Source of the DNA: Porphyromonas sp.
Lineage (GTDB): Bacteria > Bacteroidota > Bacteroidia > Bacteroidales > Porphyromonadaceae
Direction: 5' to 3'
Assembly: GCA_003640335.1 (NCBI GenBank)
Contig: RBKG01000107.1
Span: forward strand, 1-10,546
DNA: 10,546 nucleotides
The position numbers were made by a program, and so were the translations under genes. Below, in pieces: positions 1-7,663 of the stretch; the first letter of the stretch is position 1, and each line of letters starts with the position of its first letter. Under the pieces are notes generated by a model, which searched no databases, was not told the origin of the DNA, and saw nothing but the letters and a program-made list of their open reading frames with translations.

Positions 1-38
1 TTTGATATACTTGGTCTATCAAACTCAAGATTTTGAGT
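1..38. repeat. Two small adjacent inverted repeats upstream of hflX
   Basis: TTTGATA (1-7) pairs with TATCAAA (17-23), leaving a 9-base loop. ACTCAA (23-28) pairs with TTGAGT (33-38), leaving a 4-base loop. They sit just upstream of the predicted promoter box. They could be the tail of an upstream gene's terminator or a binding site, but no T-run follows on the + strand. The window starts here, so the left context is missing. Confidence 0.35.
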
Positions 39-49
39 GTAAAAAATAC

Positions 50-57
50 TATCTTTG
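50..57 (+). promoter_or_regulatory. Bacteroidota-type -7 promoter box (TAnnTTTG) for hflX
   Basis: TATCTTTG is an exact match to the Bacteroidales -7 consensus TAnnTTTG. No convincing -33 TTTG lies at the usual spacing of about 20 bases; the nearest TTTG, at 32-35, is too close. Transcription would be expected to start a few bases downstream, around 60-63, almost on top of the hflX ATG at 65. No comparable box was seen in any later intergenic gap, so this is the best candidate promoter for the whole gene run. Confidence 0.45.
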
Positions 58-64
58 TCTTTGT

Positions 65-1303
65 ATGAGAGATTTCATAATAACCGAAGTAAAAAACGAA
101 GAGGTCGTATTAGTTGGTCTTATTACCAAATCGCAGACTGAAGCTCAAGTAAAGGAGTATCTTGATGAACTTGATTTCTTGAGTGACACGGCTGGTCTTC
201 GTCCTGTTAAGCGTTTTGTTCAACGCTTAGATAATCCTCATCCAGTTACTTTTGTCGGCAAGGGTAAGCTGGAGGAGATACGCCTCTATGTGGAGGAGCA
301 TGAAATCGGAGTTGTTGTTTTTGATGATGAGTTAAGCCCTAAGCAACTCCGCAATATAGAAGGAGAACTGAAAGTAAAGATACTAGACCGTACAAGCCTA
401 ATTCTTGACATCTTTGCCCTGAGAGCCCAAACGGCTTATGCTAAGACGCAGGTTGAGCTTGCCCAATATAAGTATATGCTTCCTCGTCTGACACGTCTGT
501 GGACGCACCTTGACCGCCAGCGTGGTGGTGTAGGTATGCGTGGACCGGGGGAAACAGAGTTGGAAACGGATAAGCGTCTTATTCAAGACCGCATAAGCCA
601 CCTCAAAGAAGACCTTAAGGTGATTGATAGACAGATGTCTATGCAACGCAAGAATAGAGGTAAGATGGTGCGTGTAGCTCTTGTGGGTTATACGAATGTG
701 GGGAAGAGTACGCTGATGAATACGCTTGCGAAGAGTGAAGTGTTTGCAGAGAATAAGCTCTTTGCTACCCTAGATACGACGGTGCGCAAGATGATTGTGC
801 ATAATCTGCCTTTCCTCCTTAGTGATACGGTAGGCTTTATCCGCAAACTTCCTACCGAACTTATTGAGAGCTTTAAGTCTACGCTTGATGAGGTTCGTGA
901 GGCTGATATTCTGTTGCATATCGTAGACGTATCGCACCCTAATTACGAGGAACAGATTGAGGTGGTTGAACGCACGCTCACAGAGATTATAGGTGAGAAT
1001 AGCGATAAACCCAATATCATCGTTTTCAATAAGGTCGATGCTTATGAGTGGGAAGAGAAAGACCCAGACGATTTGTCTCCACGTACGAAGCGTAATATCT
1101 CTCTAGAGGAATTGAAAGCACAGTGGCACGAGCGTAGGGGGGATAACGTTCGTTTTATCTCGGCACGAGAACTAGAAGGGATTGAAGACCTCAAAACCAT
1201 GCTTTACGATAGGGTTAAAGAGATACATATTCAGAGATTCCCGTATAATGATTTCCTCTTCCAAGATTATAGTGCTTTGGAGGAAGATGCACAAGAAGAA
1301 TAA
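65..1303 (+). CDS. hflX: GTPase HflX (ribosome-associated, ribosome-splitting GTPase)
   Basis: HflX binds the 50S subunit or 70S ribosome and uses GTP to rescue or split stalled ribosomes, especially after stress. It acts in the cytoplasm. The 412-residue product has the N-terminal HflX domain (about 1-150, including VTFVGKGKLEEI and the LAQYKYMLPRLTRLW segment), then GPGETELETD (160-169) and a charged helical linker (about 170-200). The G domain follows, with G1 GYTNVGKS (208-215), G3 DTVG (254-257), G4 NKVD (322-325) and G5 SAR (366-368). The ATG at 65 was chosen because MRDFIITE matches the usual Bacteroidales HflX N-terminus. The frame stays open to the window edge (TTG at 2), but those extra 21 residues do not look like HflX. 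It is the first gene of a co-directional run, and a -7 promoter box ends only 7 bases before its ATG. The stop lies 11 bases before hemH. Confidence 0.96.
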   Translation: MRDFIITEVKNEEVVLVGLITKSQTEAQVKEYLDELDFLSDTAGLRPVKRFVQRLDNPHPVTFVGKGKLEEIRLYVEEHEIGVVVFDDELSPKQLRNIEGELKVKILDRTSLILDIFALRAQTAYAKTQVELAQYKYMLPRLTRLWTHLDRQRGGVGMRGPGETELETDKRLIQDRISHLKEDLKVIDRQMSMQRKNRGKMVRVALVGYTNVGKSTLMNTLAKSEVFAENKLFATLDTTVRKMIVHNLPFLLSDTVGFIRKLPTELIESFKSTLDEVREADILLHIVDVSHPNYEEQIEVVERTLTEIIGENSDKPNIIVFNKVDAYEWEEKDPDDLSPRTKRNISLEELKAQWHERRGDNVRFISARELEGIEDLKTMLYDRVKEIHIQRFPYNDFLFQDYSALEEDAQEE

Positions 1304-1314
1304 GCTCAAAGACA

Positions 1315-2391
1315 TTGTCAAAAGTAAATATACACAACGTCTACGGGCGGTCATATGCGGCTACGAATAATCGTGCCGTCTTGTTAATTAATTTAGGTTC
1401 ACCACGGTCTCCAAAAGTAAAAGATGTCGCTTCTTATCTGCGCGAGTTTCTCATGGATGAGCGTGTCATCGGTTTATCACCTTTTTGGAGGAGTGTACTT
1501 GTTAAGGGGATTATAGTGCCTTTTAGGGCGAAACGCTCAGCACGCAACTATAGTTATATCTGGGATGAAGAGCAGGAGGTCTTTCCTCTCGTTCATCATA
1601 GTGCTTTGCTTGCAGAGGCTCTGTCTGAGCAAATGAAGCGTCCCGTAGGCTTGGCTATGCGCTATGGTACACCTTCTATGGATGATACCTTGCTTGAGTT
1701 ATCTCAGCTTGGAGTCAAAGAGGTGAGTGTCTTACCCTTGTATCCTCATTATACGCGCTCTAGCTTTGAGACGGCTGCTGTGCATGCCCTTGATAGGCTC
1801 TCAGCCTTAGGGCTTGATATGGAGCTCTCGGTGATGGATGCTTTCTATGAAGAGGAGGCATATAATCGGGTACTTGTAGAGCAGGTTCGCCGTCATTTGC
1901 CTGAGGATATAGATAGGTTGATTATCTCGATGCATGGTATACCGGTATCGCACTTGATGCCTCCGTGCCGTTCTCATAATGGGGAAACGAAGCATTGTAT
2001 CCATAGTCATCACACGCCTCAGCAAAGAGCTACATGCTACCGTTTGCACTGTGAGACCTCGGCAGAACGCTTGCGTCAGGGCTTAGGCTTACCTGAGAGC
2101 AAGGTCGAACTAGTCTATCAAAGTCGTTTGGGCAATCACGAGTGGATGCGTCCGTACTTTATAGAGCGAGTGAAGTGCTTTGCGGGAGAGGGTGCTAAGC
2201 GTATTGCGGTCGTATGTCCGGGATTTATCTGTGATTGTCTAGAGACATTGCACGAGATTGATGTCGAGTATAGGCGCGACTTTATGCACACGGGAGGTCA
2301 TCAGATGACGTATATCCCATGCTTGAATAGTTCGCCTGAGTTAGTTGAAGCATTATCAGAGATTATATACAAACACGAAAAAAGATTATGA
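1315..2391 (+). CDS. hemH: Ferrochelatase (protoporphyrin ferrochelatase)
   Basis: It inserts Fe2+ into protoporphyrin IX, the last step of the classical protoporphyrin-dependent heme pathway. The 358-residue product shows LLINLGSP (23-30), RYGTPSMDDTL (116-126), LPLYPHYTRSS (140-150), the SMHGIP motif with predicted catalytic His207, and CPGFICDCLETLHEID (301-316) with predicted active-site Glu310. Compared with the simplest family members, the stretch after HGIP is about 20 residues longer and rich in Cys and His (Cys218, 228, 241, 246; His221, 227, 230, 232, 233, 245). Some bacterial ferrochelatases bind a [2Fe-2S] cluster through internal cysteines; whether this one does is inference. No ATG or GTG precedes the core in frame, so the TTG at 1315 is the most reasonable start. 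It leaves about 20 residues before the first conserved strand. The stop overlaps the fucosidase start (ATGA, 2388-2391), suggesting translational coupling. Confidence 0.93.
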   Translation: MSKVNIHNVYGRSYAATNNRAVLLINLGSPRSPKVKDVASYLREFLMDERVIGLSPFWRSVLVKGIIVPFRAKRSARNYSYIWDEEQEVFPLVHHSALLAEALSEQMKRPVGLAMRYGTPSMDDTLLELSQLGVKEVSVLPLYPHYTRSSFETAAVHALDRLSALGLDMELSVMDAFYEEEAYNRVLVEQVRRHLPEDIDRLIISMHGIPVSHLMPPCRSHNGETKHCIHSHHTPQQRATCYRLHCETSAERLRQGLGLPESKVELVYQSRLGNHEWMRPYFIERVKCFAGEGAKRIAVVCPGFICDCLETLHEIDVEYRRDFMHTGGHQMTYIPCLNSSPELVEALSEIIYKHEKRL

Positions 2392-4451
2392 AGAAGTTAG
2401 TTTTAGCTACTTTGCCATTGCTCTGTCTGGGGGCAGTATCTTCTGCACAAGCACAAGATGCAAGCCAGATGAAGGGCGGTATGCCGGAGCCTAAAGCAGT
2501 AGGGGCAGTTCCTACTGAAGCACAGATGGCATGGCATCATCTAGAAACTTATGCTTTTGTGCACTTCGGGCTAAATACCTTCAATGACCTAGAGTGGGGC
2601 TATGGTAATACGCCTGCAAGCACATTCAATCCTAAGAAACTAGATACAGACCAGTGGGTACGCACGCTCAAGGCTGCGGGCATGAAGGCTGTTATCTTGA
2701 CGGCTAAGCACCATGATGGCTTCTGTTTGTGGCCAACCAAGACTGTTGATTATTCGGTTAAGAATAGTCCTTGGCTTGGTGGTAAGGGCGACCTAGTGAA
2801 GTCATTGAGTGAGTCTTGCCGTAAGTATGGCTTAAAGTTCGGTTTGTACTTAAGCCCTTGGGATAGACACAATGCAGAGTATGCACGTGAAGGCTATCAA
2901 AAGATTTTCCACGACCAAATCAGAGAGCTAACTTCTAACTATGGAGAGCTATTTGAGTACTGGTTTGATGGTGCTAATGGTGGTACTGGTTGGTATGGCG
3001 GTGCTGACGAGGCTCGTAGCATTAACCCCAAGGAGTACTATATGTACGAAGAGGCTTCTGAAATCTTGAGAAAGAATAATCCTAATATCATGATTTTTGG
3101 CGGTACTGTGCCTACTATTCGTTGGATTGGTAACGAGCAAGGATGGGCTGGTGAGACTAACTGGTCTACATACAGCTACAACGAAGAAAAGCACCACCGT
3201 GAGAATATATGGGGTCATCGTGAAGGTAAAGAATGGTTGCCCGGTGAAGTGGACGTAAGTATTCGTCCGGGCTGGTTCTATCACCACCGTGAAGACCATC
3301 AGGTGCGTAGCGTTGCTAACCTAACTAATATCTATTATCAGAGTGTAGGACGCAATGCTAATCTATTGCTTAACTTCCCTGTAAATCTAGATGGTGTTAT
3401 CCCTCGTCAAGACTCTATCAACATCGTCAGATGGCATGAGCATATTGTTAAGAGCTTTAAGAACAATCTGCTTAAGGGCGCACGTGTAGAAGCTGAGGAT
3501 ACACGTTTGGGTGATAAGTTCGTCCCTGCTCATCTTGTAGATGGTAAGGACAATACTTATTGGGCTACAATGGAGAGCAAAACGCCTTCTATTGTCTTTA
3601 CACTAGGCAAGAAGGAGAAGCTAAATAACATTCTGCTACAAGAATATATCCGTTTAGGACAACGTGTAGAAGGCTTTACGCTCGAAAGCCGTACTGCTGA
3701 TGGCTCATGGCAGGCCGTTGATACTCGTGATAGCCTTACGACTATCGGCTATAAGCGTATTATTCGCATTAGTCCTGTGGAAACAGATGCTATTCGCCTC
3801 AAGATTACGAAGAGTAAGGACGTGCCTTGCTTGGCTGAAGTCGCAGCTTATCTCGCTCCAGAGCTTGTAGATGCTCCAGAGGCTTACAGAAATGAAGCTG
3901 ACCAGCTTATTATCCGTGGTGCTTCTCCTCGTCACAAGTTAAGCTATCGCATTGGTAAGGGTAAGTGGCAGTCTTATACGGGGCCTGTACAAATCCCTAG
4001 CGACCATGTGACAGTAAGCGTTATGGCAGACTCGGGTACGGATAAGGCCGAGAAGACTATTCGCTTTGGTTACTCAGCGAAGAACATACAAGTAGACTCA
4101 TTGCCTGCTGCTCAGCATAAGGCTCTTTTTGATGGTAATGGTTATACAACTGTACGCTTCAAGAAGGCAGAGTCTGTGCTTAACTTTAATCTGTCTAAGC
4201 CTAGTCTAGTAAGTAGCTTCGTTTATACACCTACTCAGCACAGAGATGCTCAGGGTCATATTCAGAAGTACAGACTATATGCAGATAATCAGCTTGTCGC
4301 AGAGGGTGAGTTCCAGAATATCAAAGCTAATCCTATCCCAGTAGAAGTGCGCTTGAAGAAGCCAGTGCGCACGCAAAAGCTTCGTCTAGAAGTAGTGCGT
4401 GTCCTTGATGATAAGGATTTCTTTGAGATTGGCGATATTGCCTTTATGTAG
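2388..4451 (+). CDS. Secreted GH29 alpha-L-fucosidase with C-terminal carbohydrate-binding-like domains
   Basis: It is predicted to release alpha-L-fucose from glycans such as mucin or other host glycoconjugates by a retaining mechanism. The 687-residue product begins with a signal peptide (MKKLVLATLP start, likely cut after AQA at about residue 22) and has no proper lipobox, so it is probably periplasmic. The GH29 barrel spans about 40-350, with FVHFGLNTF (57-65), LTAKHHDGFCLWP (104-116), GLYLSPWDRH (152-161) and YWFDGANGG (191-199). Asp194 is the expected nucleophile. The acid/base is probably Glu250 in RWIGNEQG or Glu256 in GETNW. Residues about 365-488 look like an F5/8C (discoidin) domain (LVDGKDNTYWAT). 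Residues about 500-562 look like a small beta domain of the chitobiase C-terminal type. Residues about 570-687 form a second discoidin-like sandwich. I see no type IX secretion C-terminal signal. Exact linkage preference (GH29-A or -B) cannot be read here. It overlaps hemH by 4 bases. Confidence 0.93.
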   Translation: MKKLVLATLPLLCLGAVSSAQAQDASQMKGGMPEPKAVGAVPTEAQMAWHHLETYAFVHFGLNTFNDLEWGYGNTPASTFNPKKLDTDQWVRTLKAAGMKAVILTAKHHDGFCLWPTKTVDYSVKNSPWLGGKGDLVKSLSESCRKYGLKFGLYLSPWDRHNAEYAREGYQKIFHDQIRELTSNYGELFEYWFDGANGGTGWYGGADEARSINPKEYYMYEEASEILRKNNPNIMIFGGTVPTIRWIGNEQGWAGETNWSTYSYNEEKHHRENIWGHREGKEWLPGEVDVSIRPGWFYHHREDHQVRSVANLTNIYYQSVGRNANLLLNFPVNLDGVIPRQDSINIVRWHEHIVKSFKNNLLKGARVEAEDTRLGDKFVPAHLVDGKDNTYWATMESKTPSIVFTLGKKEKLNNILLQEYIRLGQRVEGFTLESRTADGSWQAVDTRDSLTTIGYKRIIRISPVETDAIRLKITKSKDVPCLAEVAAYLAPELVDAPEAYRNEADQLIIRGASPRHKLSYRIGKGKWQSYTGPVQIPSDHVTVSVMADSGTDKAEKTIRFGYSAKNIQVDSLPAAQHKALFDGNGYTTVRFKKAESVLNFNLSKPSLVSSFVYTPTQHRDAQGHIQKYRLYADNQLVAEGEFQNIKANPIPVEVRLKKPVRTQKLRLEVVRVLDDKDFFEIGDIAFM

Positions 4452-4468
4452 ATTTTAATCTAATCGTA

Positions 4469-5761
4469 ATGCAGAAAACAGATAAGAGTACTGCTCTCTT
4501 TGAAAAAGCTGCTAAACTAATCCCCGGTGGAGTGAATAGCCCTGTGCGTGCTTTTCGCTCCGTCGGGATGACGCCTCTCTATATTGCTCGAGGCGAAAAG
4601 GGACATATATGGGATGCTGATGGCAACGAATATATAGACTTTATTAGTTCGTGGGGACCTTTACTTATTGGTCATAGCAATCCAGCTATTCAGGCAGCTA
4701 TTGAAGCTGAACTCAAGCATGGTACTAGTTATGGTGCGTGCAATGAGCGTGAAGTAGAGATGGCCGAACTGATTACACAGTTCTTCCCTTCTGTGGAGAT
4801 GGTTCGCATGGTGAACTCTGGAACAGAGGCTACTATGAGTGCTATCCGCCTTGCTCGTGGTTATACGGGTAGAGATAAGATTATTAAGCTAGAGGGCTGT
4901 TATCATGGACATGCCGATAGCTTCCTAATTAAAGCGGGTAGTGGTCTAGCTACTTTTGGTCAGACAGGTAGTGCAGGCGTAACCCAGCATACGGCTGAAG
5001 ATACGCTTGTAGGGACCTATGGCGATATTGAGTCTATTAAGACTTTGCTCCATAATTTCTCTGGTCAAGTGGCCGCTGTTATCCTAGAGCCTATTATGGG
5101 TAATATGGGACTCGTGAAGCCTAATCCCGACTTCTTGCGTGCCCTTCGTCAGCTGACAGAGGAAGAAGGTGTAGTACTTATCTTTGACGAGGTTATCAGT
5201 GGCTTCCGTGCTGCTCGTGGTGGCGCACAAGAGCTGTATGGTATTCGTCCCGACTTAACTTGTCTAGGGAAGATTATCGGAGGCGGTTTGCCCGTAGGGG
5301 CTTTTGGCGGTCGCCGTGAGATAATGGAATACTTATCACCTCTAGGTCCTGTTTATCAAGCTGGCACGCTATCGGGTAATCCATTGGCTCTAGCTGCTGG
5401 TGCCGAGATGCTCAAAGCACTAAATAGAGAAGGCTTCTATAAGGAGCTAGAAGAGAAATCTCAGTACTTTGAGTCTTTGCTACGCCCTACGCTAGATAAG
5501 TATAGTGACCATATCAGTTATAATCGTGTCGGCTCTCTCTCTACGATATTCTTCCGCAAGGGCGGTGTGTCTTCGTATACAGAGGCTAGCGAGTGTGATA
5601 CCGAACTATATGCACGTTATTTCCGCTTGATGCTTGGTGAGGGCGTTTACTTACCTCCTTCACAGTTTGAATGTATGTTCATCTCTATGGCGCATACACA
5701 AGCAGACCTTGAGCATACAGCTCAGGCGATATCGAAGAGTTTAGAAACCCTTTTTGCTTAG
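4469..5761 (+). CDS. hemL: Glutamate-1-semialdehyde 2,1-aminomutase
   Basis: This PLP enzyme converts glutamate-1-semialdehyde to 5-aminolevulinate, the committed precursor of heme and other tetrapyrroles in the C5 pathway. Length (430 residues) and motifs are standard for HemL: LIPGGVNSPVRAF (17-29), MVNSGTEATMSAIRLARG (114-131), CYHGHADSFL (144-153), FDEVISGFR (239-247, Asp240 contacting the PLP ring nitrogen) and LGKIIGGGLPVGAFGG (266-281), with Lys268 as the Schiff-base lysine. The PVYQAGTLSGNPLA segment (294-307) is also present. The ATG at 4469 gives the usual N-terminus and lies 17 bases after the fucosidase stop. Other class-III aminotransferases are a remote alternative, but the PGGVNSPVR start and the GTLSGNP segment favour HemL. 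Its substrate-forming partner HemA (glutamyl-tRNA reductase) is not in the window. Confidence 0.96.
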   Translation: MQKTDKSTALFEKAAKLIPGGVNSPVRAFRSVGMTPLYIARGEKGHIWDADGNEYIDFISSWGPLLIGHSNPAIQAAIEAELKHGTSYGACNEREVEMAELITQFFPSVEMVRMVNSGTEATMSAIRLARGYTGRDKIIKLEGCYHGHADSFLIKAGSGLATFGQTGSAGVTQHTAEDTLVGTYGDIESIKTLLHNFSGQVAAVILEPIMGNMGLVKPNPDFLRALRQLTEEEGVVLIFDEVISGFRAARGGAQELYGIRPDLTCLGKIIGGGLPVGAFGGRREIMEYLSPLGPVYQAGTLSGNPLALAAGAEMLKALNREGFYKELEEKSQYFESLLRPTLDKYSDHISYNRVGSLSTIFFRKGGVSSYTEASECDTELYARYFRLMLGEGVYLPPSQFECMFISMAHTQADLEHTAQAISKSLETLFA

Positions 5762-5788
5762 TAGCACGAGTCCGAAAATAGCTTAATT

Positions 5789-6772
5789 ATGCCATCTGCT
5801 GCTGACAGAGATATACATAGTTTATATATCCTCAAAGCGATATGTGCCTTGGCAGTGGTGGCGATACATACTCCGATGGGGGTACTGCGTGAAGAAGTAA
5901 ATGTACTAGCTTCTCTTGCAGTACCCCTATTCTTTGCTATTACGGGCTACTTTCTCTATCATGAAGATGAATGCACCCTGCGCAAGAAGATTGTGCGTAG
6001 CCTAGGCAAGCTCGTGCCTATAACTTTGGGCTTGCATCTCATTTATCTCTTTCTGCCTCATGGCTTCCGTGCGCTGGGGCAAAGCTGGCAGTACTATGCT
6101 AAGTGGTTGCTTGTGGGCATGAATAATAATGAAGTGCATCTGTGGTATCTGTCAGCCTTAATCTATGCCCTTGCGCTTGTCTACTGTCTTCGCTCGTATA
6201 GTGTGCTTGTCGGCATGCTGGCTCTCGTACTACATGGCATCTTGTCCGCTTATTTAACGGGGTCTTGGGGGCATATCTATTGGACGCATCCCCTTGCTTT
6301 TGCTTTTCGCTATACACTTGCTACGGGCTTAGGCTATCTGTCCCTCGGCATGTTTATTCGGCGCTGGCGTAGTGCTTTGCTCGCTTTCCCTTATGCTCTT
6401 TATAGTCTGCTCCTCTTGATAGCCTTGCTTTATTTGGGGCATTTTCTTAAGTCTTCATCGGTGGGTCGTATCTGTTTGGCTATTCGTCCGATACTGATTA
6501 CCTGCTCAGTAATCACTATCTTTACAATCTGTTTACAACAGAACTCTCGCCCCCTCAAAGGTGTATGGAGCTGGATAGGCAAGCACTTGTCAGCTGATAT
6601 ATACTACTGGCATATCTTGGTGCTGTGGCTGGTGAGCCCTTATATCCCAAAGGCTTATAATGTGCCTTGGGTGTTTTTAGTGACTGCACTCTTAAGTGTG
6701 CTATTGGCTTGGGCTTTGCAGCATCTCTATGGAGCGGTCGGGCAACTTATTAAGAAAGAAAAGACAAATTAA
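5789..6772 (+). CDS. Membrane acyltransferase-3 family protein (probable surface-glycan O-acyltransferase)
   Basis: The product is 327 residues with about ten hydrophobic segments, the pattern of acyltransferase family 3 integral membrane proteins. These move acetyl or other acyl groups onto sugars of LPS, capsule, peptidoglycan or small molecules. The family signature is visible: SLYILKAICALAVVAIHTP (11-29), with His27 as the conserved catalytic-type histidine of the first helix, then FFAITGYFLY (48-57), NEVHLWYLSALIYAL (114-128) and a late GKHLSADIYYWHILVLWL helix (264-281). There is no periplasmic SGNH domain, so it is the short form. The ATG at 5789 lies 27 bases after hemL, and the stop is 4 bases before prmA. 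No glycosyltransferase or polysaccharide cluster adjoins it, so the acceptor cannot be deduced. The family is confident; the substrate is unknown. Confidence 0.85.
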   Translation: MPSAADRDIHSLYILKAICALAVVAIHTPMGVLREEVNVLASLAVPLFFAITGYFLYHEDECTLRKKIVRSLGKLVPITLGLHLIYLFLPHGFRALGQSWQYYAKWLLVGMNNNEVHLWYLSALIYALALVYCLRSYSVLVGMLALVLHGILSAYLTGSWGHIYWTHPLAFAFRYTLATGLGYLSLGMFIRRWRSALLAFPYALYSLLLLIALLYLGHFLKSSSVGRICLAIRPILITCSVITIFTICLQQNSRPLKGVWSWIGKHLSADIYYWHILVLWLVSPYIPKAYNVPWVFLVTALLSVLLAWALQHLYGAVGQLIKKEKTN

Positions 6773-6776
6773 ACTT

Positions 6777-7643
6777 ATGCAATATACTTGTTACACAATC
6801 ACGATTACGAGCAAGCCTGAGGGGCTTGATGATGAAGTTATCTATGACCTCTATTCAGATGCCTTAGGGTGCTTAGGCTTTGATAGCTTTGATACTAATG
6901 AAGGCGTTCTAAAGGCTTATATCCCAACGGAACTCCTTGCCGATAATCGTGCTATTAAGAGCCAACTAGGTGAAACTATCCTAGAGGGTGTTGCTATTGA
7001 ATATGTCGTGGAAGATGTGCCCGATGTGAATTGGAATGAAGAGTGGGAGAAGCACTACTTTCAGCCAATCATGATTGGAGATAAGCTCTGTCAGATACGA
7101 GCACCTTTCCATACACCTGACCCCGAAGCTCAAACGGAAATTATCATTAGCCCTAAGATGGCTTTCGGTACAGGTAATCACGAAACGACTGCGCTTATGA
7201 TGGGCTATATCATTGGGCATAGCATGAAGGGCTTGCGTGTACTCGATATGGGTTGTGGTACAGGGATACTAGGTATCCTAGCACTCAAGCAAGGTGCAGA
7301 GTGTTTGACAGCTATTGATATAGATGAATGGGCATATCTAAATGTCCTAGAGAATGCCGAGCTTAATGGCGTACACATCGAAGAAGCTATGCAGGGCGAT
7401 GCCTCTTCGCTTGCGGGTAAAAAGCCCTATGACCTTATCTTGGCTAATATCACACGCAATATCTTGCTGGCTGATATGCCTGCTTATGTAGCTGTCTTGA
7501 AGGAAGGTGGACATCTGATATTGAGCGGTTTCTACGAAGAAGATGTAGAAGTGCTTACAGATAGAGCCAAGGAATTGGGCTTGTCTGCCCTTGGTTATGA
7601 GGTGCGCAATAGGTGGACACGCCTAGAGTTAGTAAAGAAGTAA
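6777..7643 (+). CDS. prmA: Ribosomal protein L11 methyltransferase
   Basis: PrmA trimethylates lysines and the N-terminus of ribosomal protein L11 using S-adenosylmethionine, in the cytoplasm. The 288-residue product has the small N-terminal L11-recognition domain (about 1-60) and a linker with VNWNEEWEKHYFQP (84-97). FGTGNHETT (130-138), the hallmark of PrmA, comes next. The SAM-binding motif I LDMGCGTGILG (156-166) and the acidic end of beta-2 AIDIDEWA (179-186) follow. Motif IV, LILANITRNIL, contains the LANI core at 222-225. The ATG at 6777 is preferred because the frame upstream of it (open to 6696) overlaps the acyltransferase gene and encodes a non-family extension. The gap to the upstream stop is only 4 bases, which argues for co-transcription. 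Length and motifs are complete, with nothing missing. Confidence 0.95.
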   Translation: MQYTCYTITITSKPEGLDDEVIYDLYSDALGCLGFDSFDTNEGVLKAYIPTELLADNRAIKSQLGETILEGVAIEYVVEDVPDVNWNEEWEKHYFQPIMIGDKLCQIRAPFHTPDPEAQTEIIISPKMAFGTGNHETTALMMGYIIGHSMKGLRVLDMGCGTGILGILALKQGAECLTAIDIDEWAYLNVLENAELNGVHIEEAMQGDASSLAGKKPYDLILANITRNILLADMPAYVAVLKEGGHLILSGFYEEDVEVLTDRAKELGLSALGYEVRNRWTRLELVKK

Positions 7644-7663
7644 CTATTTATTCAAAATAAATT

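Noticed and set aside
2..64. Upstream extension of hflX from a TTG at position 2
   Set aside because: The 21 extra residues do not resemble HflX, and the region holds the predicted promoter box.
2949..3299. 116-residue open frame on the - strand
   Set aside because: Opposite the GH29 catalytic barrel; composition is a mirror of the real gene and there is no promoter or family motif.
6696..6776. Longer prmA start at 6696
   Set aside because: It would overlap the acyltransferase gene by 77 bases and add a basic, non-family N-terminus. The ATG at 6777 gives the standard length.
7647..7661. TTTATT / AATAAA inverted repeat between prmA and the phosphatase gene
   Set aside because: Six A/T pairs with a three-base loop in an AT-rich gap are expected by chance and would be unstable.
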